DNA of 64,000 bases from Burkholderiaceae bacterium (GTDB taxonomy: Bacteria > Pseudomonadota > Gammaproteobacteria > Burkholderiales > Burkholderiaceae_D): assembly GCA_030158675.1 (NCBI GenBank), contig JAOASL010000020.1:53399-117398 (forward strand), given 5' to 3'. A program made the position numbers and the translations under genes. Below, piece after piece: positions 46,997 to 56,271 of this stretch. Positions within the stretch are counted from its first letter, which is position 1. Every line of letters begins with the position of its first letter. The notes beneath the pieces were generated by a model. It made no database searches. It was given only the letters and a program-made list of their open reading frames with translations, and had not been told where the DNA came from.

Positions 46997-49900
46997 ATGA
47001 CCGCAACCAAACAGACCGCCAGATTTTCCACGAACATGTTTCTGGCTGCACTCAACGCGGTGCTGTTCGTGCTGGTTTTCTATTTGTACGTCGTCTCCGA
47101 ACGGAAGATCGACGACGCCACCAACCTTCGCTTCGAAACCCGCCAATACGCTGACGAGCTGCGAACGTCCTCCGATGCGCTGACCCGGTCGGCGCGCAGT
47201 TTCCTCATTACCGGCGACCGCAAATACCGCGAACACTACCGTGAAATCCTTGAAGCCCGCGACGGCAAGCGGCCGATGCCGGCGCATGACGAACAGCCCG
47301 ACTGGGACCTGATTCGTCTCGACGAGGCACCGCAAGAAGCCTTCTCGAAGCGCACTGAGGAAATGGTTGCGCTGTGGCGGCAGCACGGCATGGAGCTCGA
47401 GGGACTGTCGCTGCTGCAGCAGGCGAAAAAAGTCTCCGACAAGCTGGTGCAGACCGAAATGGAAGCCATGCGACAGGTCGCCAATGCCGATCCGGTGACC
47501 GATGACATCCGGATGCGGGCCAGCATGATGCTGCATAACGCGGACTACCTTGCCGCAAAGATGGAAATCATGCGGCCGATTAATGAGTTCAATGAACGGG
47601 TCGACGCCCGGTCCAATGCCACGGTCCAGCAGGCGATGGATAACGCGACGATCTGTCGCGCCATGTTCGCCACGCTCGGCGCATTTTTCCTGATCCTGCT
47701 ACTGCGCAGCTATCGCAGCCTGCATGAAATCCTTGGCGACACCCCGGAATCCCTGTTCGCGCACATCGTCGCGCTCGGCAAGGGTGAGTTCTCAACGGCC
47801 TGGTCGGTTGCCCGCGGGCTGGAAAACAGCGTCGCCGGCTGGCTCTTCCACACGCGCGAAAAGCTGGCCAAGGTCGACAACGAGCGCCGCGAGGCACTCG
47901 ACCGTGCACAACATGCGATGCACCTGTACGCGGCGCTGAACCATGCCAACCAGACGATACTGCGCAGCTCCAGCAAGGAACAGATGCTGGCCGAGATCTG
48001 CCGCGGCGCCGTAGTGTATGGCGGCCTGAAAATGGCGTGGATCGGCCTGGTCGACCCGGTCACCAGGCGCGTGCGTCCGGTCGCCACCTTCGGCGAACAC
48101 GTCGATTACGTCGCGCGGCTCGACATCAGCATCGACCAGCTGCAACCGTCCGCCTACGGCCCGACCGGAACCGCGATTCGCACCGATCGCCCGGTCTGGT
48201 GCGACGATTTCCAGCAAAGCGCCGAGACCGTGCACTGGCGCCAGCCGGGCATGCGCACTCGCTGGGGCTCGTCGGCGGCGCTGCCGCTGCATAACGGCGG
48301 CGAAGTGGTCGGTGCATTCAATCTGTACAGCGGCGAGACGGATGCCTTCAACGAAGACATCCGCGACCTGCTGGTCGAGATGGCCAGTGACATCGACTAT
48401 GCGCTCGACGCGTTCGAGCGCGAAGCTGAGCGGCAGCATGCGCTGAAGCTCGAGGAATTCCGTCTGTTTGTACTGGAGCGCCTGACGGAGAAAATGCCGC
48501 TGGCGACCATCCTGCAGCAGATTGCGGAGCGGATCGAGGTACTGCTGCCGGGCCGGCTGTGCTCTATCCTGACCATCGATCCCGAAGGCGACCGGCTGCA
48601 TGTCGCCGCGGCGCCCAGCCTGCCGGAGTTCTACAACCGGGCCATTGACGGTCTGCAGATCGGCGAAGGCATCGGTGCCTGTGGCAACACCGCTTACACC
48701 GGCAAGCCAACCGTGATCGAAAATATCGCCGGCCATCCAAGCTGGGAGGGTTATCACGACCTGGCCCGCAAGGCTGGAGTCGCGGCCTGCTGGTCCTATC
48801 CGATCGTCACGTCGAACCGGCAAGTGCTGGGCACCTTCGCGATTTACGCGCGCACCCCGTCCATACCCGACCGTATTGCCGAGCAGCTGATCGAGACGAC
48901 CGCACATCTGATCGCACTGGCCATCGACAGCAAACGCTACGAAGATCGCATCCAGTACCTCGCCCACTTCGATTCGCTGACCTCCTTGCCCAACCGCGTA
49001 CAGCTGCAGGAACAGGCGCATTACCTGCTGCCCCGCGCCGACCGTACCGACACCGGTGTGGCGCTGCTGTTCGTCGACATCGACCGCTTCATGCATGTCA
49101 ACGATTCATTCGGGCATGGCGTCGGCGATACGCTGCTCGCGCAACTGGCCGACCGGCTGCAGCATGCGGTGCGCGACGACGACACACTGGCCCGCTTCGG
49201 TGGCGATGAATTCGTCGTGATGCTGCCCGACACCGATGCCCACAGCGCTACCGTGATTGCGCAAAAGCTGCTCGATGTGGTCCGGCAGCCGACGCGCATC
49301 GGGCAGTTCGACATGTCCGTCACCGCCTCGATCGGCATCGCGCTGTACCCGGACGACGCCAAGGATTTCGACGAATTGCTGAAGCAGGCCGACAGCGCCA
49401 TGCACCGCGCCAAACGCGATAATGGCGGCAGCTTCCGTTTCTATTCGAGCGAAATGCAGGCGCTGTCGATGCGCTACCTGAAGGTCGAGGCGGCGCTGCG
49501 TGGTGGCCTTGAGCGGCGCCAGCTTTCCCTGCATTATCAGCCGCAGATCGACCTGAAGACCGGCAAAGTCACCGGCGCCGAAGCGCTGATGCGCTTCCAG
49601 CACCCGGAGCTTGGCATGGTGAGCCCGGATGAATTCATCAAGGTCGCCGAAGAGACCGGACTGATCCAGTCCATCGGCGAATGGGCGCTGCGCGAAGCGG
49701 TGCGGCAGACCCGCGTCTGGCTGGACGCCGGGCTGCCGCTGAAGACCATCGCAGTCAACCTGTCTGCCGTACAGTTCCACCATGAGGGACTGGCGCAAAT
49801 GATCGCCGATGTGCTCGAAGGCTCGGGCCTGCCGGCTGAATTCCTGGAACTGGAACTGACCGAGAGCACCGCGATGCGCGACCCGCAAGCGGCGGTCGCA

Positions 49901-50263
49901 CTGATGCGCGAGTTGCATGACCGCGGCATCGGCCTGGCCATTGACGATTTCGGCACCGGCTATTCATCGCTGAGCTGCCTGAAGCGCTTCCAGCTGTCGA
50001 AACTGAAAATCGACAAGTCCTTCGTGCGTGACATCGACAGCGACTCGGATGACCGCGCCATCGTCAGCGCCGTGATCAACGTCGCACGCGAACTCGGCAT
50101 CCGCACCATTGCCGAAGGCGTCGAAACCGAGGAACAGCTGCGCTTCCTCGTGGCCTCCGGTTGCGGCGCGGTGCAGGGCTACCTGTTCAGCAAGGCCCTG
50201 ACGGCAGACGACTTCGAGGCCTACTGCCGCAACTCGATACGCGAGCCGGCCGCCGTCGACTGA
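46997..50263 (+). CDS. Membrane GAF-GAF-GGDEF-EAL cyclic-di-GMP signalling protein
   Basis: A 1088-aa sensor. TM1 spans about residues 13-33 and TM2 about 217-235, enclosing a helical periplasmic sensor with DALTRSARSFLITGD. Two GAF domains follow (about 315-470 and 487-640), then a diguanylate cyclase domain with intact RFGGDEF near residue 734 and an upstream inhibitory-site RDDD. An EAL phosphodiesterase domain (about 830-1080) has EALMRF near residue 860, then DDFGTGYSSL and EGVETEEQ. Both catalytic motifs look intact, so it could make or degrade c-di-GMP depending on the signal. The signal is unknown. It is monocistronic. Confidence 0.92.
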   Translation: MTATKQTARFSTNMFLAALNAVLFVLVFYLYVVSERKIDDATNLRFETRQYADELRTSSDALTRSARSFLITGDRKYREHYREILEARDGKRPMPAHDEQPDWDLIRLDEAPQEAFSKRTEEMVALWRQHGMELEGLSLLQQAKKVSDKLVQTEMEAMRQVANADPVTDDIRMRASMMLHNADYLAAKMEIMRPINEFNERVDARSNATVQQAMDNATICRAMFATLGAFFLILLLRSYRSLHEILGDTPESLFAHIVALGKGEFSTAWSVARGLENSVAGWLFHTREKLAKVDNERREALDRAQHAMHLYAALNHANQTILRSSSKEQMLAEICRGAVVYGGLKMAWIGLVDPVTRRVRPVATFGEHVDYVARLDISIDQLQPSAYGPTGTAIRTDRPVWCDDFQQSAETVHWRQPGMRTRWGSSAALPLHNGGEVVGAFNLYSGETDAFNEDIRDLLVEMASDIDYALDAFEREAERQHALKLEEFRLFVLERLTEKMPLATILQQIAERIEVLLPGRLCSILTIDPEGDRLHVAAAPSLPEFYNRAIDGLQIGEGIGACGNTAYTGKPTVIENIAGHPSWEGYHDLARKAGVAACWSYPIVTSNRQVLGTFAIYARTPSIPDRIAEQLIETTAHLIALAIDSKRYEDRIQYLAHFDSLTSLPNRVQLQEQAHYLLPRADRTDTGVALLFVDIDRFMHVNDSFGHGVGDTLLAQLADRLQHAVRDDDTLARFGGDEFVVMLPDTDAHSATVIAQKLLDVVRQPTRIGQFDMSVTASIGIALYPDDAKDFDELLKQADSAMHRAKRDNGGSFRFYSSEMQALSMRYLKVEAALRGGLERRQLSLHYQPQIDLKTGKVTGAEALMRFQHPELGMVSPDEFIKVAEETGLIQSIGEWALREAVRQTRVWLDAGLPLKTIAVNLSAVQFHHEGLAQMIADVLEGSGLPAEFLELELTESTAMRDPQAAVALMRELHDRGIGLAIDDFGTGYSSLSCLKRFQLSKLKIDKSFVRDIDSDSDDRAIVSAVINVARELGIRTIAEGVETEEQLRFLVASGCGAVQGYLFSKALTADDFEAYCRNSIREPAAVD

Positions 50264-50309
50264 ACCGCCCGCAAGCGGACACCGGCAGCTGGTCAGCTGG
50301 TGTATCTGT

Positions 50310-51101
50310 TCAGGACAACTGCCGGTAGCCTAGGCGGCCGGACACCTGCTCCGCGCAATCGCGGATTTTTTTCGCGTTATCGCCGTTCCAGCTGACATCG
50401 AAACTGCCCGCCGGTCCGATCGCGGTAATACCCAGCCGCAGCGTGCCGGTGTGCTCGAACACGGGCGCGCAAAGCGCATTGATACCGGGGATGGGCTCGC
50501 CCTGCACACGGGCCATGCCCCGCTTGCGCACGTCGGCGAGGATGTCCTCGAGCGCCTCCTTGTTCATGTCCGCCGCGCCAAAGTCGCCGGCCACGCCGCT
50601 GCGGCGCTCCTGCTCAATCATTCGCTCCACCTGCCTGGGCGGCAAGAACGCGGCAAACACGCGGCCGGTCGCCGTGGCCTGAATCGACATCACGGTGCCG
50701 GTACGCATGTTCACGTGGATCGGATAACTCGATTCGCTGATATAGATGATCGTCGGCCCCTGATTGCCGAGCACCGACAGGCCGATGGTCTGGTCAATGT
50801 CGGCTGCAAGCTGCGTGATCACCGGGATGGCGATCCGCACCGGGTCCAGCAACTGCAGGCTGATCAGACCGAGCTGCAACGCGAACGGGCCGAGCTCGTA
50901 ACGCCCGGTCAGCGGGTTCTGCTCGATCAGCCCGAAGCTGCCGAAGCTGACCAGATACGGATGCGCCTTGGCCGAGGGCATGCCGGCCTTTTTCGCCAGG
51001 TCGCCCAGGCTCATCGGCCCGCCCTCCTCGACCAGCGCGGTCAGCAGGCGACCACCGATCTCGATCGATTGAATGCCGCGACGGCTTTTCTCTTCTTCCA
51101 T
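50310..51101 (-). CDS. IclR-family transcriptional regulator
   Basis: A 263-aa IclR regulator: N-terminal winged helix (GGPMSLGDLAKKAGMPSAKAH) and C-terminal effector domain (GRVFAAFLPPRQVERMI, GINALCAPVFEHTG). It is divergent from the catabolic operon starting at 51333 and probably controls it. The candidate operator GTTTA-N8-TAAAC lies between them. The effector is likely the pathway substrate or an intermediate. Confidence 0.92.
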   Translation of the reverse strand: MEEEKSRRGIQSIEIGGRLLTALVEEGGPMSLGDLAKKAGMPSAKAHPYLVSFGSFGLIEQNPLTGRYELGPFALQLGLISLQLLDPVRIAIPVITQLAADIDQTIGLSVLGNQGPTIIYISESSYPIHVNMRTGTVMSIQATATGRVFAAFLPPRQVERMIEQERRSGVAGDFGAADMNKEALEDILADVRKRGMARVQGEPIPGINALCAPVFEHTGTLRLGITAIGPAGSFDVSWNGDNAKKIRDCAEQVSGRLGYRQLS

Positions 51102-51144
51102 GGCGAACCGCAGGTGAGGACAGTGACGGCGGAGTTTACGGATG

Positions 51145-51212
51145 GTTTAGACAAAAGTAAACGGTTCGTCATTATTGAATTGGTTGACCAGAAACGAATC
51201 CCCGGGTAATCT
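51145..51212 (+). promoter_or_regulatory. Promoter and candidate IclR operator of the catabolic operon
   Basis: A sigma-70-like promoter TTGACC (51184-51189), 17-bp spacer, TAATCT (51207-51212) reads towards 51333. Immediately upstream is the imperfect palindrome GTTTA-N8-TAAAC (51145-51162), with a further GTTTAC at 51134. These are candidate sites for the adjacent IclR protein. Confidence 0.55.
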
Positions 51213-51332
51213 GCGCGGGTCGCGTCAGTCAACGACGCAAGATCCCGGGCTGCCTGCAGCCTTCGCTGAAGCACAGGCCAGGGTCCGTTACCACCTGCAC
51301 CGCTGCCGGCCCAGCCCATCAAAGGAACCATC

Positions 51333-52295
51333 ATGACCGAAAAGAAATTCGCCTCCCAGGGCGACCTGCAGGAAAAGAAGACCAGCTTTATCAAGCTGTC
51401 CGACAACGCCTATGCGTATACCGCTGAAGGCGACCCGAACTCGGGCGTCATCATCGGCGACGATGCCGTGATGGTGATCGACACCACTGCCACCCCGGCA
51501 ATGGCACAGGCGCTGATCAGGCACATCCGCGAAATCACCGACCTGCCGATCAAGTACGTCACCCTGACCCACTATCACGCAGTGCGCGTGCTGGGCGCAT
51601 CGGCCTATTTCAAGGAAGGCGCGCAGCAAGTCATCGCCTCGCGCGGCACCTATGAAATGATCGTCGAGCGCGGCGAGCAGGACATGCATTCCGAAATCGA
51701 CCGTTTCCCGCGCCTGTTCGCCGGCGTCGAGACTGTGCCCGGCCTGACCTGGCCGACCCTGGTGTTCGACCGCGAACTGACCGTCTACATGGGCAAGCTC
51801 GAAGTGAAGATCATGCACGTCGGCATGGGCCACACCAAGGGCGACACCATCGTCTGGATCCCATCGCAGAAAGTACTGTTCTCCGGCGACCTGGTCGAAT
51901 ACGACGCCGCCGCCTACACCGGCGACGCACAGCTTGAAGAGTGGCCGCAAACCCTTGAGATCCTGCGCGCGATGGGCGCCGACAAGCTGGTGCCCGGCCG
52001 CGGTCCGGCACTGCTGAACCCGACCGAAGTCAACGCCGGCCTCGACTACACCCAAGATTTCGTGACCTCCCTGCTGTCGGCCGCGAAGGAAGCCGTCGCC
52101 CAACAGCTCGACCTGAAGGGCGCGATGGCGCACACGCGCAGCAAGATGGACCAGAAATTCGGCCATGTCTTTATCTACGAACACTGCCTGCCGTTTGACG
52201 TGACTCGCGCAGTCGACGAGGCCAGCGGCATCAAGCATCCGCGCATCTGGACTGCCGAGCGCGACAAGGAAATGTGGCACGCGCTGCAAAGCTGA
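51333..52295 (+). CDS. Metallo-beta-lactamase-fold protein with altered metal site
   Basis: A 320-aa MBL-fold protein. The usual HxHxDH metal motif is His80-Tyr-His82-Ala-Val84-Arg85 (THYHAVRV). His167 (GMGHTKGD) and Asp186 (FSGDLVE) are kept, while the last histidine position is Arg223 (PGRGPA). The first metal site could still form, but the second looks lost. This may be the norm for its subfamily. It is the first gene of the IclR-linked operon, likely hydrolysing a pathway intermediate. It is not evidence of antibiotic resistance. Confidence 0.82.
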   Translation: MTEKKFASQGDLQEKKTSFIKLSDNAYAYTAEGDPNSGVIIGDDAVMVIDTTATPAMAQALIRHIREITDLPIKYVTLTHYHAVRVLGASAYFKEGAQQVIASRGTYEMIVERGEQDMHSEIDRFPRLFAGVETVPGLTWPTLVFDRELTVYMGKLEVKIMHVGMGHTKGDTIVWIPSQKVLFSGDLVEYDAAAYTGDAQLEEWPQTLEILRAMGADKLVPGRGPALLNPTEVNAGLDYTQDFVTSLLSAAKEAVAQQLDLKGAMAHTRSKMDQKFGHVFIYEHCLPFDVTRAVDEASGIKHPRIWTAERDKEMWHALQS

Positions 52296-52377
52296 AATCC
52301 GCTTTGATTTTCGGGCCGGTGTTCGCGCCGGCCCGCGACCAACAAGCCCAACCCAGACGCGCGCCGGAGACACTCGG

Positions 52378-54048
52378 ATGCACCAGACTTATACCTATCA
52401 GAAATTCCCGTACGCACGGCCGCCCGAGCTGAACGGCGGGGCGGTCCAGCGCCACCCGTTGGTGGTGATCGGCTGCGGCCCGGTCGGCCTGGCTGCCGCG
52501 ATCGACGCCCGGCAGCACGGCATTCCGGTGCTGCTGCTGGACGACGACGACACTGTATCGGTCGGTTCGCGCGGGCTGTGCTACGCCAAGCGCACCCTCG
52601 AAATTCTCGACCGCCTCGGCTGCGGCGATCCGGTCGTGAACAAGGGCGTCGGCTGGGATGTCGGCCGCACCTTCCTGCGCGATGACGAAGTGTTCAACTT
52701 CAATCTGCGCCCGCAGCCCGGCTTCAAGCGTCCGGGCATGGTGAACCTGCAGCAGTACTACCTCGAGCAGTACATGGTGCAGCGCGCACTCGATGCCGGC
52801 GTCGGCATTCGCTGGAAGAACAAGGTGGTGTCGGTGCAGACGCATGACGATCATGTCAGCCTGCAGGTCGACACGCCGGGCGGCGTGTATGCGGTCGAGG
52901 CCGACTGGCTGATCGTCTGCGACGGTGCGCGCAGCCCGATCCGCACCATGCTCGGGCTCGACATCGAAGGCCGTGTGTTCATGGACCGCTTCCTGATTGC
53001 CGACGTGCTGATGAAGGCCGATTTCCCGGCCGAACGCTGGTTCTGGTTCGACCCGCCCTTCCATCCGAACCAGTCGGTGCTGCTGCATCGCGAAGCCGAC
53101 GACGTCTATCGCATCGACTTCCAGCTCGGCTGGGATGCCGATCCCGAAGAAGAAAAGCAACCCGAAAAAGTCATACCGCGCATCAAGGCGATGCTCGGCG
53201 ACGACCGTGACTTCACGCTTGAATGGGTCAGCGTGTACACCTTCCAGTGCCGCCGGATGAATGCATTCCGCCATGGCCGCTGCCTGTTCGCCGGCGACGC
53301 CGCGCATCAGGTGTCGCCATTCGGCGCACGCGGCGCCAATTCCGGCGTACAGGACTCGGACAATCTGCTGTGGAAGCTGAAACTGGTGCTGGACGGCCGC
53401 GCCCCCGCGCACCTGCTCGACACCTACAGCGAAGAACGCGGCTATGCCGCCGACGAAAACATCCTGAACTCGACCCGCTCCACCGACTTCATCACGCCCA
53501 AGGGCGCGGTCAGCAAGACTTTCCGCAATGCGGTGCTGGAGCTGTCGCGCGAACTACCGTTCGCGCGCAAACTGGTCAACTCGGGCCGGCTGTCGGTGCC
53601 GAGCGTCCTGAGTACCTCCTCGCTGAACACGCCGGACTGCGAAAGCTTCGCCGGCGACATGGTGCCGGGCGCGCCGATGGATGATGCGCCGGTCAGCATA
53701 GATAGCCGGCCCGGCTGGCTGATCGATCAGGTCGGCGACCGCTTCAGGGCGCTGTACTTCTGCGACGATGCCGGCGCCATTCCCGAGGGCATGCAGCTGC
53801 AGTTGCAGGGCATGGGCGACGCATCGATCCCAGTCGAGCCGCTGGTCATTGCGCGCAAGGCCGGCACCTGCCGGCTGAAGACCGTCGTCGACGGCGAGGG
53901 TATGGCATTTGCGCGCTATGACGCCACGCCGGGCACGCTGTACCTGATCCGTCCGGACCAGCATGTGGCGGCGCGCTGGCGCGAAACCGAAGTGTCGCGC
54001 GTGGTCGCCGCCGTGGCGCGCGCCACCGGTAATTTCATTCAGGAGTGA
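52378..54048 (+). CDS. FAD-dependent aromatic monooxygenase (MhpA/PheA-like)
   Basis: A 556-aa class A flavoprotein hydroxylase. It has an N-terminal Rossmann FAD motif (VIGCGPVGLAAAIDARQHG, about residues 28-46), the DG motif (CDGARSPIRTMLGLD) and the GD motif (CLFAGDAAHQVSPFGARGANSG). These enzymes hydroxylate phenolic or quinoid substrates using NAD(P)H and O2. It is followed by genes for a DUF2783 protein, a VOC protein and fumarylacetoacetase, so it likely opens an aromatic degradation route. The exact substrate is unknown. Confidence 0.88.
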   Translation: MHQTYTYQKFPYARPPELNGGAVQRHPLVVIGCGPVGLAAAIDARQHGIPVLLLDDDDTVSVGSRGLCYAKRTLEILDRLGCGDPVVNKGVGWDVGRTFLRDDEVFNFNLRPQPGFKRPGMVNLQQYYLEQYMVQRALDAGVGIRWKNKVVSVQTHDDHVSLQVDTPGGVYAVEADWLIVCDGARSPIRTMLGLDIEGRVFMDRFLIADVLMKADFPAERWFWFDPPFHPNQSVLLHREADDVYRIDFQLGWDADPEEEKQPEKVIPRIKAMLGDDRDFTLEWVSVYTFQCRRMNAFRHGRCLFAGDAAHQVSPFGARGANSGVQDSDNLLWKLKLVLDGRAPAHLLDTYSEERGYAADENILNSTRSTDFITPKGAVSKTFRNAVLELSRELPFARKLVNSGRLSVPSVLSTSSLNTPDCESFAGDMVPGAPMDDAPVSIDSRPGWLIDQVGDRFRALYFCDDAGAIPEGMQLQLQGMGDASIPVEPLVIARKAGTCRLKTVVDGEGMAFARYDATPGTLYLIRPDQHVAARWRETEVSRVVAAVARATGNFIQE

Positions 54049-54053
54049 ATATC

Positions 54054-54287
54054 ATGCCGCTGATTCTCGAACCGAATTTTCGTGAGGAAGGCAAACGCTA
54101 CTTCCGCGACTTCTCGCCAGGCGACGATTTTTATCAGAGCCTGATCGACCTGCATCGCGACCTGTCCGACGAGCAGAGCGCGCAGGTCAATGCAAAGCTG
54201 ATCCTGATCCTGTCCAACCATATCGGCGACATCGCCGTGCTGCGCGAAGCGATGGCGCTGGCGCGCGCCGGCACCGCCGCATCCTGA
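54054..54287 (+). CDS. DUF2783 small protein
   Basis: A 77-aa acidic, helical protein of the DUF2783 family (FSPGDDFYQSLIDLHRDLSDEQSAQVNAKLIL, given as residues about 22-53). Members accompany flavin monooxygenase genes in aromatic catabolic operons; the role is unknown and may be as a small partner subunit. ATG 54054 has AGGAG eight bases upstream. A GTG at 54045 overlapping the previous stop is a weaker option. Confidence 0.75.
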   Translation: MPLILEPNFREEGKRYFRDFSPGDDFYQSLIDLHRDLSDEQSAQVNAKLILILSNHIGDIAVLREAMALARAGTAAS

Positions 54288-54304
54288 AAATTTCCGGAGA
54301 CATC

Positions 54305-54841
54305 ATGCTGATCCAGCACATTCACCATGTCGCGTACCGCTGCAAGGACGCGAAAGAGACCGTCGAGTGGTACACGAAGCACCTTGACATGAAATTCGTG
54401 CTGGCCATCGCCGAGAACGAAGTGCCTTCGACCAAGGCGCCGGATCCGTACATGCACATCTTCCTCGACGCGGGCAACGGCAACATCCTCGCCTTCTTCG
54501 AGCTGCCCAGCCAGCTGCCGATGGACCGCGACCGCAACACGCCGGCCTGGGTGCAGCATCTGGCGCTGAAGGTCGATTCGCAAGAGACGCTGCTGGCCGC
54601 CAAGGCAAAGCTCGAAGCCGCCGGCATCGAGGTGATCGGCCCGACCGACCACACGATCTTCAAGAGCATCTATTTCTTCGACCCGAACGGCCACCGGCTT
54701 GAGCTCGCGTATGACTGCGGCACGCCGGAGATGTACCAGAAGCTCGACGACGTCAAGTGGGCCATGCTCGAGGAATGGAGCCAGACCAAAAAAGCGCCGG
54801 CGCATGCGGCCTGGATGCATGACGGCAGCATGGCCAGCTGA
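54305..54841 (+). CDS. VOC-superfamily (glyoxalase/dioxygenase-like) protein
   Basis: A 178-aa vicinal-oxygen-chelate protein with two beta-alpha-beta-beta-beta units. Likely metal ligands are His in IQHIHHVAYRCKD, His in WVQHLALKVDS and Glu in NGHRLELAYDCG. It may be a small ring-cleavage dioxygenase, isomerase or hydrolase acting between the monooxygenase and fumarylacetoacetase. Which one cannot be decided from sequence. It is 3 bp upstream of fahA. Confidence 0.83.
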   Translation: MLIQHIHHVAYRCKDAKETVEWYTKHLDMKFVLAIAENEVPSTKAPDPYMHIFLDAGNGNILAFFELPSQLPMDRDRNTPAWVQHLALKVDSQETLLAAKAKLEAAGIEVIGPTDHTIFKSIYFFDPNGHRLELAYDCGTPEMYQKLDDVKWAMLEEWSQTKKAPAHAAWMHDGSMAS

Positions 54842-54844
54842 GGA

Positions 54845-56170
54845 ATGAACGTGACTGCACTGAACGAAACGCATGACCCGCGGCTGAAGAGCTGGGTCGC
54901 ATCGGCCAACGCCGCCGACACCGATTTCCCGATCCAGAACCTGCCGTTGGCCATCTTCCGCCGCACGGCCACGGAGGAGGCCTGGCGTGGCGGCGTGGCG
55001 ATCGGCGACCAGGTGCTCGACCTCGCCGCCGCCAGCACGCTGGGAATGTTTGACGGCGATGCCGCCCGGGCCGCGCAAGCCGCCTCCGCCAGTACGCTGA
55101 ACGCCTTGATGGCGCTGGGGCCGGCGACCTGGAGCGCGCTGCGTCTGGCGCTGTCGCGCGCGCTGCGCGAAGGCGCGGCGCAGCAGCCGGCACTGGCGGC
55201 GTGTCTGGTGCCGATGGCCACCGTCGACTACGCGCTGCCCGCGCAGATCGGCGACTACACCGACTTCTACACCTCGGTGCATCACGCGACCAATATCGGC
55301 AAGCTGTTCCGCCCCGACAATCCGCTGCTGCCGAACTACAAATGGATACCGATCGGCTATCACGGCCGCGCGTCCAGCATCGGCATCTCCGGACAGGCCT
55401 TCCGCCGCCCGCTCGGCCAGCTGATGCCGCCGGGCGCGCAGCAGCCGGTGGTCGGGCCATGCAAGCGGCTCGATATCGAGCTGGAACTGGGCATCTTCAT
55501 CGGCGCCGGCAATGCGCCCGGCAGCGCGATCCCGATCACCGAGGCCGAGCAACATGTGTTCGGCCTGTGCCTGCTGAACGACTGGTCCGCGCGCGACATC
55601 CAGGGCTGGGAATACCAGCCGCTGGGACCGTTCCTGGCAAAGAATTTCGCGACCACGATCTCGCCGTGGGTCGTCACGCTCGAGGCGCTGGCACCCTACC
55701 GGACCGCCTTCGAGCGGCCGGCTGAAGATCCGCAACCGCTGCCCTATCTCGACAGCAGCGCAAATCGCACGCACGGCGCTTTCGACATCCGCCTCGACGT
55801 AACGCTGCAAACGCCGCAGATGCGCGCGGCTGGCGAGCGCGGCCACCGGCTGTGCGCGACCAGCTATCGTCATGCGTACTGGACCATCGCGCAAATGGTC
55901 ACGCATCACACGATCAATGGCTGCAACCTGCAGCCGGGCGACCTGTTCGGCAGCGGCACGCTGTCCGGGCCGATGCCGGAGCAGGCAGGCGCACTGATCG
56001 AGCTGACCGAAGGCGGCAAAAAACCGATCGCACTGCCGAACGGCGAGCAGCGCACCTTCCTCGACGATGGCGATGCGGTGATCTTGCGTGGATGGTGCGA
56101 AGCGCCGGGCACCGTGCGCATTGGCTTCGGCGAATGCCGCGGCCAGGTGTTACCGGCCCTGGCGAGCTGA
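54845..56170 (+). CDS. fahA: Fumarylacetoacetase
   Basis: A full-length 441-aa fumarylacetoacetate hydrolase with the N-terminal SH3-like domain (about 20-125) and the catalytic FAH fold. Motifs are DYTDFYTSVHHATNIG, GYHGRASSI, ELGIFIG and NDWSARDIQGWEY. Length and motifs match the tyrosine/homogentisate enzyme rather than the short FAH-domain isomerases. No homogentisate dioxygenase gene is adjacent, so here it may act on the product of this operon's own ring cleavage. It ends the operon. Confidence 0.93.
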   Translation: MNVTALNETHDPRLKSWVASANAADTDFPIQNLPLAIFRRTATEEAWRGGVAIGDQVLDLAAASTLGMFDGDAARAAQAASASTLNALMALGPATWSALRLALSRALREGAAQQPALAACLVPMATVDYALPAQIGDYTDFYTSVHHATNIGKLFRPDNPLLPNYKWIPIGYHGRASSIGISGQAFRRPLGQLMPPGAQQPVVGPCKRLDIELELGIFIGAGNAPGSAIPITEAEQHVFGLCLLNDWSARDIQGWEYQPLGPFLAKNFATTISPWVVTLEALAPYRTAFERPAEDPQPLPYLDSSANRTHGAFDIRLDVTLQTPQMRAAGERGHRLCATSYRHAYWTIAQMVTHHTINGCNLQPGDLFGSGTLSGPMPEQAGALIELTEGGKKPIALPNGEQRTFLDDGDAVILRGWCEAPGTVRIGFGECRGQVLPALAS

Positions 56171-56195
56171 CGCGCGTACATTCCTAGCAGCGCTC

Positions 56196-56230
56196 AAAAA
56201 ACACACCGCCCGCTGATTCGCGGGCGGTGT
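56196..56230 (-). terminator. Intrinsic terminator between fahA and the exported protein gene
   Basis: A perfect 11-bp stem (ACACCGCCCGC / GCGGGCGGTGT, 6-nt loop, 56203-56230) is followed on the minus strand by six Ts (56201-56196). It terminates the minus-strand gene ending at 56272. On the plus strand it is followed by TCGTTTGCGTT and may also stop fahA transcription. Confidence 0.88.
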
Positions 56231-56271
56231 CGTTTGCGTTGCGGTGTCCGGTCTGGCCACGCACTGCGGAC

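Noticed and set aside
47792..49096. A 434-codon frame opposite the GGDEF/EAL gene
   Set aside because: Antisense shadow; no start signal, no recognisable domain.
51333..52295. Beta-lactamase resistance gene
   Set aside because: Only the general fold matches; metal motifs are altered and the context is a catabolic operon.
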